Positions 26,014 through 35,101 of a stretch of DNA of 64,000 nt are shown piece by piece (position 1 is the first letter of the stretch; each line of letters begins with the position of its first letter). The notes under the pieces were generated by a model. It worked only from the letters and a program-made list of their open reading frames with translations. It did no database searches and was not told where the DNA came from. The stretch is from Sphingopyxis sp. DBS4 (GTDB lineage Bacteria > Pseudomonadota > Alphaproteobacteria > Sphingomonadales > Sphingomonadaceae), in NCBI RefSeq assembly GCF_024628865.1, contig NZ_CP102384.1, positions 631,001 to 695,000 on the forward strand, written 5' to 3'. The position numbers and the translations under genes are program-made.

Positions 26014-26874
26014 ATGCAGAACGGCCTGTCGGTCGATGTCGAGGACTGGTTCCAGGTCGGCGCCTTTGAGCGCACGATCGACCGTGCCGACTGGCCGGCG
26101 CTCGAATGCCGGGTCGAGGCGAATTGCGACGCGGTGCTGCAAATCTTTGCCGATGCGGGCGTGAAGGGCACTTTCTTCACGCTGGGTTGGGTGGCAGAGC
26201 GCTATCCGGCGCTGATCCGGCGGATCGTCGATGCCGGGCACGAACTCGCGAGCCATGGCTATGACCACAAGCGCGTGTTCCAGATGACCGCCGACGAATT
26301 CGCGGCGGACCTCAAGAAGGCGCGGGCGATCCTCGAAGATTTGGGCGGGGTCGCGATCCGCGGCTATCGCGCGCCGAGCTTCTCGATCGACACGCGCACC
26401 CCCTGGGCGCATCCGGTGCTTGCCGAGCAGGGCTATGCCTATTCGTCGAGCGTCGCGCCCGTCGTCCACGACCATTATGGCTGGCCGCAAAGCCCGCGCC
26501 ATGTCTGGCGGCCGGTGGCGGGCAGCGATCTCGTCGAATGGCCGGTGACGACCGCGCGAATCGCCGGGCGCACGCTTGCGGCGGGCGGTGGCGGGTTCAT
26601 GCGGCTGTTGCCCTATGGCTTCACGCGCTGGGCGATCGCGCGAATGAACGCAGAGGGGCATCCGGCGATTCTCTATTTCCATCCGTGGGAGATCGACCCC
26701 GGCCAGCCGCGCGTCGCCGATGCGCCGATCAAGTCGAAGATCCGTCATTACAGCGGCCTGTCGGCGATGGCGGGCAAGCTGAAGAAATTGCTTGCCGATT
26801 TCGAATGGACCCGCGCCGACGCCCTGCTCCCCGCGCAGCAGGATCGCGCGCAGCCGTGGCGTGCCGCGGCGTGA
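26014..26874 (+). CDS. XrtA-system polysaccharide deacetylase
   Basis: The 286-residue NodB-fold protein has the motif-1 segment LSVDVEDWFQ (catalytic Asp), the metal-binding SHGYDHKRV (motif 2, H-x3-H type), RGYRAPSFSI (motif 3), and later EWPVTT and ILYFHPWEIDP. It would remove N-acetyl groups from the exopolysaccharide or its precursor. It has no signal peptide, so it may act in the cytoplasm or be exported by another route. Its stop overlaps the GTG start of the FemAB gene. Confidence 0.92.
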   Translation: MQNGLSVDVEDWFQVGAFERTIDRADWPALECRVEANCDAVLQIFADAGVKGTFFTLGWVAERYPALIRRIVDAGHELASHGYDHKRVFQMTADEFAADLKKARAILEDLGGVAIRGYRAPSFSIDTRTPWAHPVLAEQGYAYSSSVAPVVHDHYGWPQSPRHVWRPVAGSDLVEWPVTTARIAGRTLAAGGGGFMRLLPYGFTRWAIARMNAEGHPAILYFHPWEIDPGQPRVADAPIKSKIRHYSGLSAMAGKLKKLLADFEWTRADALLPAQQDRAQPWRAAA

Positions 26875-27935
26875 ACGCGCCGGTGCATCCGGTGACGAAG
26901 CTGTCGGTTGCGCCGCTGGATAATGCGGCGTCATGGGACGCCTATGTCGCGGCGCATCCCGATGCCACGCCCTTCCATACCCGCGCGTGGTGCGAGGCGA
27001 TCACGAAGGCGACGGGGCACACATGCCATGTGCTCGCGGCGCATGATGCGGCGGGGATTATCGTCGGCGTGCTGCCGCTCCACCATATCCGCTCGCCGCT
27101 GTTCGGGCAGGCTCTCGTCGCGACCGGCTTTGCCGTCGATGGCGGGTTGCTGGCCGACAATGAGGATGCGGCGGCGGTGCTTGCCGACGCGGCTGCTGCC
27201 CTCGCTGCATCGCTGGGTGTCTCATCGGTCGAACTGCGCGGCGGTCCCTTGCCCGAAGGCTCGGGCTGGCGGGTCGAAGACGGCGTATATGCCGGTTTCG
27301 CGCGCGACCTGGCGGCCGATGACGATGCCGAATTGCTCGCTATCCCGCGCAAACAGCGCGCCGAGGTGCGCAAGGCGCTCGAAAGCGGGCTGACCGTGAC
27401 GACGGGCCGCGACGCCGCCGAACGCCGCGATCATTATCGCATCTATGCGACGAGCGTCCGCAACCTCGGCACGCCGGTATTCCCGAAGGCTTTGTTCGAC
27501 GTGGTGCTCGACGCGTTCGGCGACGATGCCGACATTTTGACCGTGCGCGACGGCGGGAGGCCGGTGGCGAGCGTGCTCAGCCTTTACTGGCGCGGCACGG
27601 TGATGCCCTATTGGGGCGGCGGCACCGCCGAGGCGCGGGGGCTGCGCGCCAACGAACGCATGTATTACGCGCTGATGTATCATGCCCGCGCAAAGGGCTG
27701 CACGCGCTTCGACTTCGGGCGCTCGAAGGTCGGAACGGGGCCGTTCGCCTACAAGAAGAATTGGGGTTTCGAGCCGCGCCCGCTCGTCTATGCGCGCTGG
27801 CTGGCGCCGGGCGAAACCCCGCGCGACACCAACCCCAACAGCGCCAAATATAGGCTACAAGTCGACCTCTGGAAGAAACTGCCGCTGTGGGCGGCGAACC
27901 GCATCGGCCCGCTGATCGCGCGCGGGTTGGGGTGA
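26871..27935 (+). CDS. FemAB-like XrtA-associated protein
   Basis: The 354-residue protein fits the FemAB family found in XrtA/PEP-CTERM loci. It contains FAVDGGLLADNED, an IPRKQRAEVRKALESGL segment, VASVLSLYWRGTVMPYWGGG, and the ending CTRFDFGRSKVGTGPFAYKKNWG typical of GNAT-like aminoacyl transferases. It could add an amino acid or acyl group to the glycan. The start is a GTG at 26871 inside GTGA with the deacetylase stop, and the end overlaps the glycosyltransferase start (ATGA-type), so three genes are coupled. Confidence 0.9.
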   Translation: MNAPVHPVTKLSVAPLDNAASWDAYVAAHPDATPFHTRAWCEAITKATGHTCHVLAAHDAAGIIVGVLPLHHIRSPLFGQALVATGFAVDGGLLADNEDAAAVLADAAAALAASLGVSSVELRGGPLPEGSGWRVEDGVYAGFARDLAADDDAELLAIPRKQRAEVRKALESGLTVTTGRDAAERRDHYRIYATSVRNLGTPVFPKALFDVVLDAFGDDADILTVRDGGRPVASVLSLYWRGTVMPYWGGGTAEARGLRANERMYYALMYHARAKGCTRFDFGRSKVGTGPFAYKKNWGFEPRPLVYARWLAPGETPRDTNPNSAKYRLQVDLWKKLPLWAANRIGPLIARGLG

Positions 27936-29140
27936 TGGCCGAAATATTGTTTCTGGTGCATCGCGCGCCATGGCCGCCCGACCGCGGCGACCGCATTCGC
28001 AGTTGGCATATGTTCGAGGCGCTGGCGAAGCTCGCGCCGGTGCATGTCGCCGCGCTTGCCGACAATGAGGCTGATGCGGCAGCGGCGCGGGCCAAGATGG
28101 CACCGCTTTGTAAGAGTTTGTGCATCGAAGTGCGTAAGGTTTCGCGCCCCGCCGCGCTGGCGCAGGCGGTGCTGCGCGGCGAGCCGGTGTCGAACCGGCT
28201 GTTCCGGAATGCCGCGCTCGCCGAGCATATCGAAGCGCTGCTCGCGCTCGGCACCGTCACCCATATCGTCGCTTTCTCGGGTCAGACGGCGCAATATCTT
28301 CCGGCTCGCTTTGACGGGCCGGTGATCATGGATTTCGTCGATGTCGATTCGGCGAAGTTCGCGACTTATGCGGAGCAGGACAAGCGCCAGCCGCTCAACT
28401 GGGTTCATGCACGCGAGGCGAAGAAGCTCGGGGCGTTCGAGGCCGATGTTGCGCGCCGGGTCGATGCCAGCCTGTTCGTCAGCGAGGCCGAGGCCGCGCT
28501 GTTTCGCGAACGGAGCGGACTGGGCGGCGACATCGTCTTCGCGATCGAGAATGGCATCGACACCGACCGCTTCGACCCCGCGCTGGCGCTCGACTGGCTG
28601 GACGAGGACGAAGGGCCGCTCGCAGTGTTCACCGGCCAGATGGACTATCGCCCGAACATTGACGCGGTACAGTGGTTCGTGGCCGACATCTTCCCGCTCA
28701 TCCGCAAGGCGCATCCCACCGCGCGTTTCGCGATCGTCGGCCGCGCCCCGACCGAGGAGGTGCGTGCGCTGGCGGCGCTGCCCGGTGTGACCGTCACCGG
28801 CGAGGTCCCCGACGTCCGCCCGTGGCTCGCCGCCGCCGACGCGGTCGTCGCGCCGCTGCTGCTCGCCCGCGGGGTGCAGAACAAGCTGCTCGAGGCGATG
28901 GCGATGGCGCGGCCTGTGGTCGCGAGCGCTGCGGCGGCAACCGGAATCGACGCGGTGGATGGCGAGCATCTGCTCGTGGCCGATGATGCGGCCGGGATGG
29001 CGGCGGCGGTCGTTCGCCTGTTCGCTGATCCGGCCGCGGCGGCGGCGATGGGTCAGGCGGCGCGCGCGCGGATGATCGCGCGCTATGGCTGGGAGGCACG
29101 CCTTGCGCCGCTCGCCGACTTGCTGGGGCTGGACGCGTGA
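27935..29140 (+). CDS. XrtA-system family 1-like glycosyltransferase
   Basis: The 401-residue GT-B enzyme starts MAEILFLVHRAPWPPDRGDR, characteristic of the PEP-CTERM/XrtA-system glycosyltransferase. The C-terminal donor domain carries ENGIDTDRFDP, VFTGQMDYRPNIDAVQWF and the nucleotide-sugar region VAPLLLARGVQNKLLEAMAMARPVV. It adds a sugar during assembly of the exopolysaccharide unit on the cytoplasmic side. It overlaps the FemAB gene upstream by one base and the exosortase gene downstream by four. Confidence 0.9.
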   Translation: MAEILFLVHRAPWPPDRGDRIRSWHMFEALAKLAPVHVAALADNEADAAAARAKMAPLCKSLCIEVRKVSRPAALAQAVLRGEPVSNRLFRNAALAEHIEALLALGTVTHIVAFSGQTAQYLPARFDGPVIMDFVDVDSAKFATYAEQDKRQPLNWVHAREAKKLGAFEADVARRVDASLFVSEAEAALFRERSGLGGDIVFAIENGIDTDRFDPALALDWLDEDEGPLAVFTGQMDYRPNIDAVQWFVADIFPLIRKAHPTARFAIVGRAPTEEVRALAALPGVTVTGEVPDVRPWLAAADAVVAPLLLARGVQNKLLEAMAMARPVVASAAAATGIDAVDGEHLLVADDAAGMAAAVVRLFADPAAAAAMGQAARARMIARYGWEARLAPLADLLGLDA

Positions 29141-30615
29141 CGCGCTGGCAGCACCATCTCGCGGCGCTGGCGATCCTGTCGGCGGTGATCCTCGCGATTT
29201 TTCACGCCGATGCCGTCGATATGATCGGCATCTGGTGGCATAGTTCGACCTTCACCCATTGCCTGTTGATGGTGCCGATGATTGGCTGGCTGGTGTCGCA
29301 GCGGGCCGCTTTGCTCAAGCCGCTGACCCCCGCTTATTGGTGGCCCGCGCTGGTCTGGATGGCGGGCGCGGGGCTGGTCTGGCTCGTCGGCGAGGCGGCG
29401 GGGGTCGGTCTGTTCCGCCAGCTTGGGCTGATCCTGATGCTGCAAGGGGCCGTCGCGGTGGCACTCGGCGGGAAGCTGGTGCGCGCGCTGCTCTTTCCGC
29501 TCGGCTATGCGCTGCTGCTCGTGCCGTTCGGCGAGGAGCTGGTGCCTTTGCTCCAGACGCTCACCGCGAAGATCAGCATCGCGCTGCTCCACCTGTCGGG
29601 GCTGTCGGCCGAGATCGAGGGAGTGTTCATCACCACCCGCGCGGGCTTCTTCGAGGTGGCCGAGGCCTGCTCGGGGGTCAATTTCCTGATGGCGATGCTG
29701 GCTTATGCGGTGTTCGCGGCGCACCTCTGTTTCAAAAGCTGGACGCGGCGGATCGTCTTCGTCGCGCTCGCGCTCGCGACGACGGTGCTCGCCAATGCGC
29801 TGCGCGCATACGGCACGATGGTCGCCGCCGAAATCTGGGGGATCGAGCGGGCGGGCGGGATCGACCATGTCTTCTATGGCTGGGTCTTTTTCGGGGTCGT
29901 CATTCTGCTCGTGATGCTGATCGCGCGGCGCTGGTTCGACCGGCCCGCGAACGACGTCGCGGCCGATGTCGCTGACCTCGATGGCCTGCCGCGCCATGCG
30001 GGGGCGGCGAAGGGGGTTCTTCCCGCCGCGCTCGCGCTGCCCCTGCTCTTCGCCGCCTGGGGCTGGCTGGTCGGCGGTCGTTCGGCGCCGTTGCCCGAAG
30101 CCATGCCGATTGCGGCCCCTGCCGGATGGAGTGTCGCGGCGCGGGAACGGGCGGTATGGATGCCGCGCTTCGACGGCGCAGACCAGCGGTTGGTCCGCGA
30201 TTTCGTTGATGCGAAGGGGCGACGCGTCGCCGTCGCGATCGGCGGCTATGTGCGGCAGGCCGAGGGGCGCGAGGTCGTCGCTTATGGTCAGGGCGCGGTC
30301 GACCCCGACAGCAAATGGGCGTGGAGCGCGGCGCTGCCACCGGTCGAGGGTGCCAAGACCGAGCGTTTGCTCCATCCCGGCCCGGTACTGCGTGACGCCG
30401 CGACCTGGTATGTCGTCGATGGTAGCGCGACGGGCAACCCGCGCGGCGCCAAACTCGCCGAGTTGAAGGCGCGATTGCTTGGCGGCGACCCGCGCGCGCT
30501 GTCGCTGATCGTGTCGAGCGAGGAGGGGCAAGGCGGCGCGCAAGCGATCAGCGATTTCGTTTCCGCGTCGGGCGGAGCGCAGGCGATGGCTGACCGCGCG
30601 CTGAAACTGCGCTAA
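29137..30615 (+). CDS. xrtA: Exosortase A fused to EpsI domain
   Basis: This 492-residue membrane protein has about eight helices in its first 275 residues. The transpeptidase residues are Cys178 in EVAEACSGVNF, Arg223 in ANALRAYGTM and His244 in GIDHVFYGW. They match the exosortase family, which recognises PEP-CTERM tails. After a linker, residues ~300-490 form an EpsI/DUF3485 domain with one helix and a periplasmic part (WSVAARERAVWMP onwards). The start is a GTG overlapping the glycosyltransferase stop. No PEP-CTERM protein is in the window, so its substrates must be elsewhere. Confidence 0.93.
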   Translation: MTRWQHHLAALAILSAVILAIFHADAVDMIGIWWHSSTFTHCLLMVPMIGWLVSQRAALLKPLTPAYWWPALVWMAGAGLVWLVGEAAGVGLFRQLGLILMLQGAVAVALGGKLVRALLFPLGYALLLVPFGEELVPLLQTLTAKISIALLHLSGLSAEIEGVFITTRAGFFEVAEACSGVNFLMAMLAYAVFAAHLCFKSWTRRIVFVALALATTVLANALRAYGTMVAAEIWGIERAGGIDHVFYGWVFFGVVILLVMLIARRWFDRPANDVAADVADLDGLPRHAGAAKGVLPAALALPLLFAAWGWLVGGRSAPLPEAMPIAAPAGWSVAARERAVWMPRFDGADQRLVRDFVDAKGRRVAVAIGGYVRQAEGREVVAYGQGAVDPDSKWAWSAALPPVEGAKTERLLHPGPVLRDAATWYVVDGSATGNPRGAKLAELKARLLGGDPRALSLIVSSEEGQGGAQAISDFVSASGGAQAMADRALKLR

Positions 30616-30628
30616 GGCCGCTTCCTAT

Positions 30629-32524
30629 ATGTGCGGGATCGCAGGCATTTATCATCTCGAGACGGCCAAGCCGGTCGATCCCGCTCGCGTCCGCGCCATG
30701 CTGCACCCGATGGCGCATCGCGGCCCCGACGGTTCGGGCGATTGGACCGCGCCGGGGGTCGGGCTCGGCCACCTCCGCCTGTCGATCATCGACATCGCGG
30801 GCAGCCCGCAGCCGATGGCGAGCGACGACGAGGCGGTGACGCTTACCTACAACGGCGAAATCTATAATTTCCGCGAACTGCGCGCTGAGCTCGAGGATCG
30901 CGGCCACCGCTTCCGCACCAGCGGCGATACCGAGGTGATCATCGCGGCGTGGCGTCAGTGGGGCGTCGAATGCCTGTCGCGCCTCAATGGCATGTTCGCC
31001 TTCGCGATCCACGATCATGCGCGCGGCTGCCTGTTCCTCGCGCGCGACCGGCTGGGGGTGAAGCCGCTCCATCACGTCCGCCTGTCGGACGGATCGGTGG
31101 CGTTCGCCTCCGAACTCAAGGGCCTGCTCCGCCATCCGCTGCTGCGGCAGGAGGCCAATCTGTCGGCGGTCGAGGATTTCCTCGCGCTGGGCTATGTCCC
31201 CGACGATGCTTGCATCGTCGCGGGGGTCGAGAAATTGCCCGCGGGCCATTATCTGCTCCTCGAACGCGGCAAGCCGGTGCCCGCGCCGACGCGCTGGTGG
31301 GCGCCCGATTTCTCGAAGCGCGTCCGGGCGAGCGAAGGCGAGGCCGCCGAGCATCTGATCCACCTGATGCGTACCGCGGTGACCGACCGCATGGTCGCCG
31401 ATGTGCCGCTTGGTGCCTTTCTGTCGGGCGGGGTGGACAGCAGCGCGGTCGTCGCGCTGATGGCCGAGGCGAGCGCCAAGGCGGTCAAAACCTGCACGAT
31501 CGGCTTCGACCAGGCGGCGCTCGACGAGACGGCCTATGCGCAGCAAATCGCCGAACGCTTCGCGACCGATCACCGCACCCGTACCGTCGCCGCGGGCGAC
31601 TTCGCGCTGATCGACCGGATCGCCGATATGTTCGACGAGCCCTTTGCCGATGCGAGCGCGCTGCCGACCTACCGCGTCTGCGAACTCGCGCGCGAGGATG
31701 TGACCGTCGCGCTCTCGGGCGACGGCGCCGACGAAGCGTTTGCGGGCTATCGCCGCCTCGTCTTCCAGCATCAGGAGGAACGGCTGCGCGGGATGATCCC
31801 GCGTTTCCTGCGCAAGGGGTTGTTCGGCCCGCTGGCGCGCGTCTGGCCGCAGATGGACTGGGCGCCGCGTCCGCTGCGCGCGCGCGCGACGCTCGCGAGC
31901 CTGTCGCGGAGCGGGGCGGAGGGCTATGCCGAGGCGGTCGGGGTGACCGGCCCCGCGCAGCGCGCGCGCCTGTTCAACGATGCCGCGGTCCATGCGCTCG
32001 GTGATCATATCGGCGAAGCGCGTTACTGGAAGGCGATGGCCGAGGCGCCCGCCGCCGAACCGCTCGACCGCGCCCAATATGCCGACCTGATGATCTGGCT
32101 GCCCGGCGACATATTGACCAAGACCGACCGGATGAGCATGGCGGTCAGCCTCGAGGCGCGCGAACCCCTGCTCGATTATCGCCTGATCGAATTCGCCGCG
32201 ACCCTGCCGGCGTCGATGCGCGTGCAGGGCGGCACCGGCAAGGCGATCCTCAAGAAGGCGATGGAGCGTTATCTGCCGCACGACATTCTCTATCGTCCCA
32301 AGATGGGGTTCGTGACGCCGGTGTCGCGCTGGTTCCGCGGGCCGCTGGTCGAGCAGGCGAAGGCGCTCGCGACGTCGTCGACGCTGACGCGCTCGGGCTG
32401 GTTCGACATGGCCGAGATCGAACGCATCGTCGCCGCGCACCAGTCGGGCCGCCGCGACCATGGGCGGCTGATCTGGCAATTCTTCATGCTGGAGAAATCG
32501 CTGGCGAAGCTGTTCGGGATTTGA
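30629..32524 (+). CDS. XrtA-associated asparagine synthase-type amidotransferase
   Basis: The 631-residue protein begins MCGIAGIYHLE, so Cys2 is the glutaminase nucleophile. It has the glutaminase blocks HRGPDGSG and TYNGEIYNF, then an ATP-pyrophosphatase domain with the P-loop FLSGGVDSSAVVALM and LSGDGADEAFAGY. It matches the exosortase A system-associated amidotransferase. It would amidate a carboxylate, such as a uronic acid or an amino acid on the polysaccharide. It lies 13 bases after the exosortase gene and ends the coupled series. A long inverted repeat follows. Confidence 0.92.
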   Translation: MCGIAGIYHLETAKPVDPARVRAMLHPMAHRGPDGSGDWTAPGVGLGHLRLSIIDIAGSPQPMASDDEAVTLTYNGEIYNFRELRAELEDRGHRFRTSGDTEVIIAAWRQWGVECLSRLNGMFAFAIHDHARGCLFLARDRLGVKPLHHVRLSDGSVAFASELKGLLRHPLLRQEANLSAVEDFLALGYVPDDACIVAGVEKLPAGHYLLLERGKPVPAPTRWWAPDFSKRVRASEGEAAEHLIHLMRTAVTDRMVADVPLGAFLSGGVDSSAVVALMAEASAKAVKTCTIGFDQAALDETAYAQQIAERFATDHRTRTVAAGDFALIDRIADMFDEPFADASALPTYRVCELAREDVTVALSGDGADEAFAGYRRLVFQHQEERLRGMIPRFLRKGLFGPLARVWPQMDWAPRPLRARATLASLSRSGAEGYAEAVGVTGPAQRARLFNDAAVHALGDHIGEARYWKAMAEAPAAEPLDRAQYADLMIWLPGDILTKTDRMSMAVSLEAREPLLDYRLIEFAATLPASMRVQGGTGKAILKKAMERYLPHDILYRPKMGFVTPVSRWFRGPLVEQAKALATSSTLTRSGWFDMAEIERIVAAHQSGRRDHGRLIWQFFMLEKSLAKLFGI

Positions 32525-32572
32525 GGTCTGATCGCCGCCGTGGAGTGGGGAGTTTACGTCGACTAACCACTC

Positions 32573-32652
32573 TCGTCATCCCGGCGAAGGCCGGGATCTC
32601 GCCGGTGCGTTATGGCGATAGGGCGAGATCCCGGCCTTCGCCGGGATGACGA
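32573..32652. repeat. Perfect long inverted repeat
   Basis: Arms at 32573-32603 and 32622-32652 (31 bases) are reverse complements, starting TCGTCATCCCGGCGAAGGCC, with an 18-base loop. It is almost the same sequence as the copy at 15421. It lies between the asparagine synthase gene and the third FemAB-like gene and may mark the end of the main XrtA transcript. Confidence 0.88.
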
Positions 32653-32752
32653 AATTGGGGCATTAGCGGCCATCTCGATCTGCGGAGAGTGATAGAAGGA
32701 CGTAGATGAATCGCCACGCCCTCTTAACGACTTGCTGCTAGGCTCGCCGCCG

Positions 32753-33925
32753 ATGACGGTCCACCCCGCCTTTCCGATCAGCGTCGCCGATGCCGCGCCG
32801 CTTGCCGTGCGTGTCGCCGACCCGCTGTCGCTTTCGGACGAGTTGGCGAAGGCGTGGGACCGGCTGGCGGACGAGGCGAGCGAGCCGAATCCCTTCGCCG
32901 AACGCTGGTGCCTGCAACCCGCGCTCCATCTGCTCGATCCCGAGCGGCGGGCGCGGCTGGTGATGGTGCGGGCCGACGGCGCGGGGCCGTTGGTCGGCGT
33001 GATGCCGCTCGCGCCCGCGGTGAAATATGGGCGTCTACCGCTCCGGCATGTGACCGGATGGGCGCACGCCAATCATTTCCACGGCGCGCCGCTGGTCCGC
33101 GCCGGGATGGAGACGCTCTTCTGGTCGATCCTGCTCGGCTGGTGCGACGCCGCGAACTGGACGCAAACCTTGCTCCATGTGCCGCGCCTGACCGAGGACG
33201 GGCCGTTGCATCGCGCGCTGGTCGAGGTTGCGCGCGGACGCGGGGGCGAGGCGGAAGTCGTCCACCGCGAGGAGCGCGCGCTCCTCGACAGCGATCTCTC
33301 GGCCGAAGCCTATTGGGATGAAGCAGTGCGCGCGAAGAAGCGCAAGGAGCTTCGCCGCCAGGCGAACCGGCTCGCCGAACAGGGCGAGATGGCGTTTCGC
33401 CGCTGGCAACCGGGCGAGGCGGTCGAGCCCTGGATCGACGCGTTTCTTGATCTCGAAGCGCGCGGCTGGAAAGGCCGGGCCGGATCGGCGCTCGCCAGCC
33501 ATGGCGAGACCGAAGCGTGGTTTCGCGCGATCGTCACGGCCGCCGCCGGCGCCGACAAGCTCGACATGCGCCTGCTCGCGCTCGACGATCGGCCGCTCGC
33601 GATGCTGATCAATTTCCTCAGCTCGCCGGGCGGCTTTTCGTTCAAGACCGCGTTCGACGAGGATTTCGCCCGCTTCTCGCCCGGCGTGCTGCTGCAACAG
33701 GCGAATCTCGATCTGTTGGGCGATGATCGCATCGACTGGGTCGATAGCTGCGCCGCGCCCGGCCATCCGATGATCGACAGCGTCTGGCGCGAGCGCCGCC
33801 ATCTCGTCTGGGTCAACGCGCCGCTTGCGGGCGGCGCCGACCGGCTGCGCTTCAAGGCGCTGGTCGGCGTGGAAAAAATGTGGCGGCGCTGGAAACGCGC
33901 CGCGTCTGCTGAAAATAATCTATAG
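32753..33925 (+). CDS. Third FemAB/GNAT-like acyltransferase
   Basis: The 390-residue protein has a GNAT/BioF2-like domain in its second half: EAYWDEAVRAKKRKELRRQ, FLDLEARGWKGRAGSAL, a GGFSFKTAFDEDFARFSPG strand-helix, and WVDSCAAPGHPM. This resembles the cellulose-biosynthesis/CelD and FemAB-like acetyltransferases. The segment LVGVMPLAPAVKYGRLP precedes it. It starts after the inverted repeat and is followed within 8 bases by a cupin-type oxygenase, so the two form a pair. The ATG at 32753 was chosen; a TTG 21 bases upstream is possible. Its substrate is unknown. Confidence 0.82.
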   Translation: MTVHPAFPISVADAAPLAVRVADPLSLSDELAKAWDRLADEASEPNPFAERWCLQPALHLLDPERRARLVMVRADGAGPLVGVMPLAPAVKYGRLPLRHVTGWAHANHFHGAPLVRAGMETLFWSILLGWCDAANWTQTLLHVPRLTEDGPLHRALVEVARGRGGEAEVVHREERALLDSDLSAEAYWDEAVRAKKRKELRRQANRLAEQGEMAFRRWQPGEAVEPWIDAFLDLEARGWKGRAGSALASHGETEAWFRAIVTAAAGADKLDMRLLALDDRPLAMLINFLSSPGGFSFKTAFDEDFARFSPGVLLQQANLDLLGDDRIDWVDSCAAPGHPMIDSVWRERRHLVWVNAPLAGGADRLRFKALVGVEKMWRRWKRAASAENNL

Positions 33926-33933
33926 GAATCGCC

Positions 33934-34800
33934 ATGACGGCCCATCAGACCATCGACCAGCCCGTCTTTCCCGCCGAAACGCTCGCGCGGATGGAGGCGC
34001 TCTATCCCGCGGAGGCAGGACTTCTGCATCACCGCCTGCCCGACCATCCCCTGCTGTCGCTCGAAGCGCTGGCGGCGCTCGGCGAACGCCTGCCCGACGC
34101 GCAGGTCGAATATAATCCCGGCGAACTGCCGATCGGGATCCGGCCCGAGGATATCCCGTCGAACGGCCTGTCGATCGGCGAGACGATCCGCACGATCGAC
34201 ACCAACCGCAGCTGGGCGGTGCTCAAGAATATCGAGACGATGCCCGATTATCGCACGCTGCTGATGGATCTGCTCGGCGAGCTCGAACCCGTTGTCGCGC
34301 CGCGCACCGGGGCGATGCTGACGCCGCAGGGCTTCATCTTCATTTCCTCGCCCGGATCGATCACGCCGTTCCACTTCGATCCCGAGCATAATATCCTGCT
34401 GCAATTGCGCGGCACCAAGGTGATGAACGTCTGGCCCGCGGGCGACGAACGTTTCGCGCATCGCACCGAACATGAGCGATATCATCTGGGCGGGCACCGC
34501 AATCTGCCGTGGCAGGAGGAATTTCGCGATCGCGCGCAGCAGGTGCCGCTCGGTCCGGGCGATGCCGTGCTGATGCCGGTGATGGCGCCGCATTTCGTCG
34601 CCAATGGCGACGCGCCCTCGATCTCGCTGTCGATCACCTGGCGCAGCGAATGGAGTTACCGCGAGTCCGAGGCGCATGCCGCCAACGCCACGCTGCGCCG
34701 CATCGGGCTCGACCCCGCGATGCCGCCGCGCTGGCCGAGCTATGCCTGGGCGAAAACCATCGGCTGGCGGGTGGCGCGCAAGCTGAAACTCGTGTCCTGA
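33934..34800 (+). CDS. Cupin-type (JmjC-like) Fe/2OG oxygenase family protein
   Basis: The 288-residue protein has a cupin fold with the metal-binding HFDPEHN (His147 and Asp149) followed by the beta-core NILLQLRGTKVMNVWP and the distal histidine in MAPHFVANG (His220). These are the facial triad positions of JmjC-like 2-oxoglutarate oxygenases or related cupin-like proteins. Such enzymes hydroxylate proteins or small molecules; this target is unknown. It lies 8 bases after the FemAB-like gene, which suggests co-translation and perhaps joint modification of the surface polymer. Confidence 0.8.
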   Translation: MTAHQTIDQPVFPAETLARMEALYPAEAGLLHHRLPDHPLLSLEALAALGERLPDAQVEYNPGELPIGIRPEDIPSNGLSIGETIRTIDTNRSWAVLKNIETMPDYRTLLMDLLGELEPVVAPRTGAMLTPQGFIFISSPGSITPFHFDPEHNILLQLRGTKVMNVWPAGDERFAHRTEHERYHLGGHRNLPWQEEFRDRAQQVPLGPGDAVLMPVMAPHFVANGDAPSISLSITWRSEWSYRESEAHAANATLRRIGLDPAMPPRWPSYAWAKTIGWRVARKLKLVS

Positions 34801-34882
34801 ACCGACGTTACAGATGGCTTTCAATTCCGCACATTTGGCGTTATGGGCGCCCATCCCGATATTTCGAGCCCCTAGAGGATAG

Positions 34883-35101
34883 ATGGCGAAAGAAGAACTT
34901 CTGGAAATGCGCGGCCAGGTGGTCGAACTGCTCCCCAACGCGATGTTCCGCGTGAAGCTGGAAAATGATCACGAAATTCTCGGCCACACGGCCGGCAAGA
35001 TGCGCAAGAACCGCATTCGCGTTCTGGTGGGCGACGAAGTGCTCGTCGAACTCACCCCCTATGACCTGACCAAGGGTCGGATCACCTATCGCTTCAAGTG
35101 A
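34883..35101 (+). CDS. infA: Translation initiation factor IF-1
   Basis: The 72-residue OB-fold protein has the standard IF-1 sequence, starting [20 protein letters not shown] and ending ITYRFK. It binds the 30S A site during initiation. The length is exactly typical. It overlaps the start of the maf gene by GTGA, so a housekeeping operon begins here. Confidence 0.98.
   Translation: MAKEELLEMRGQVVELLPNAMFRVKLENDHEILGHTAGKMRKNRIRVLVGDEVLVELTPYDLTKGRITYRFK

Noticed and set aside
26000..26014. TGAGGGA near 26005 as another ECF promoter copy
   Set aside because: The CGTAT partner is missing at the right distance, and the sequence lies directly at the deacetylase ribosome binding site.
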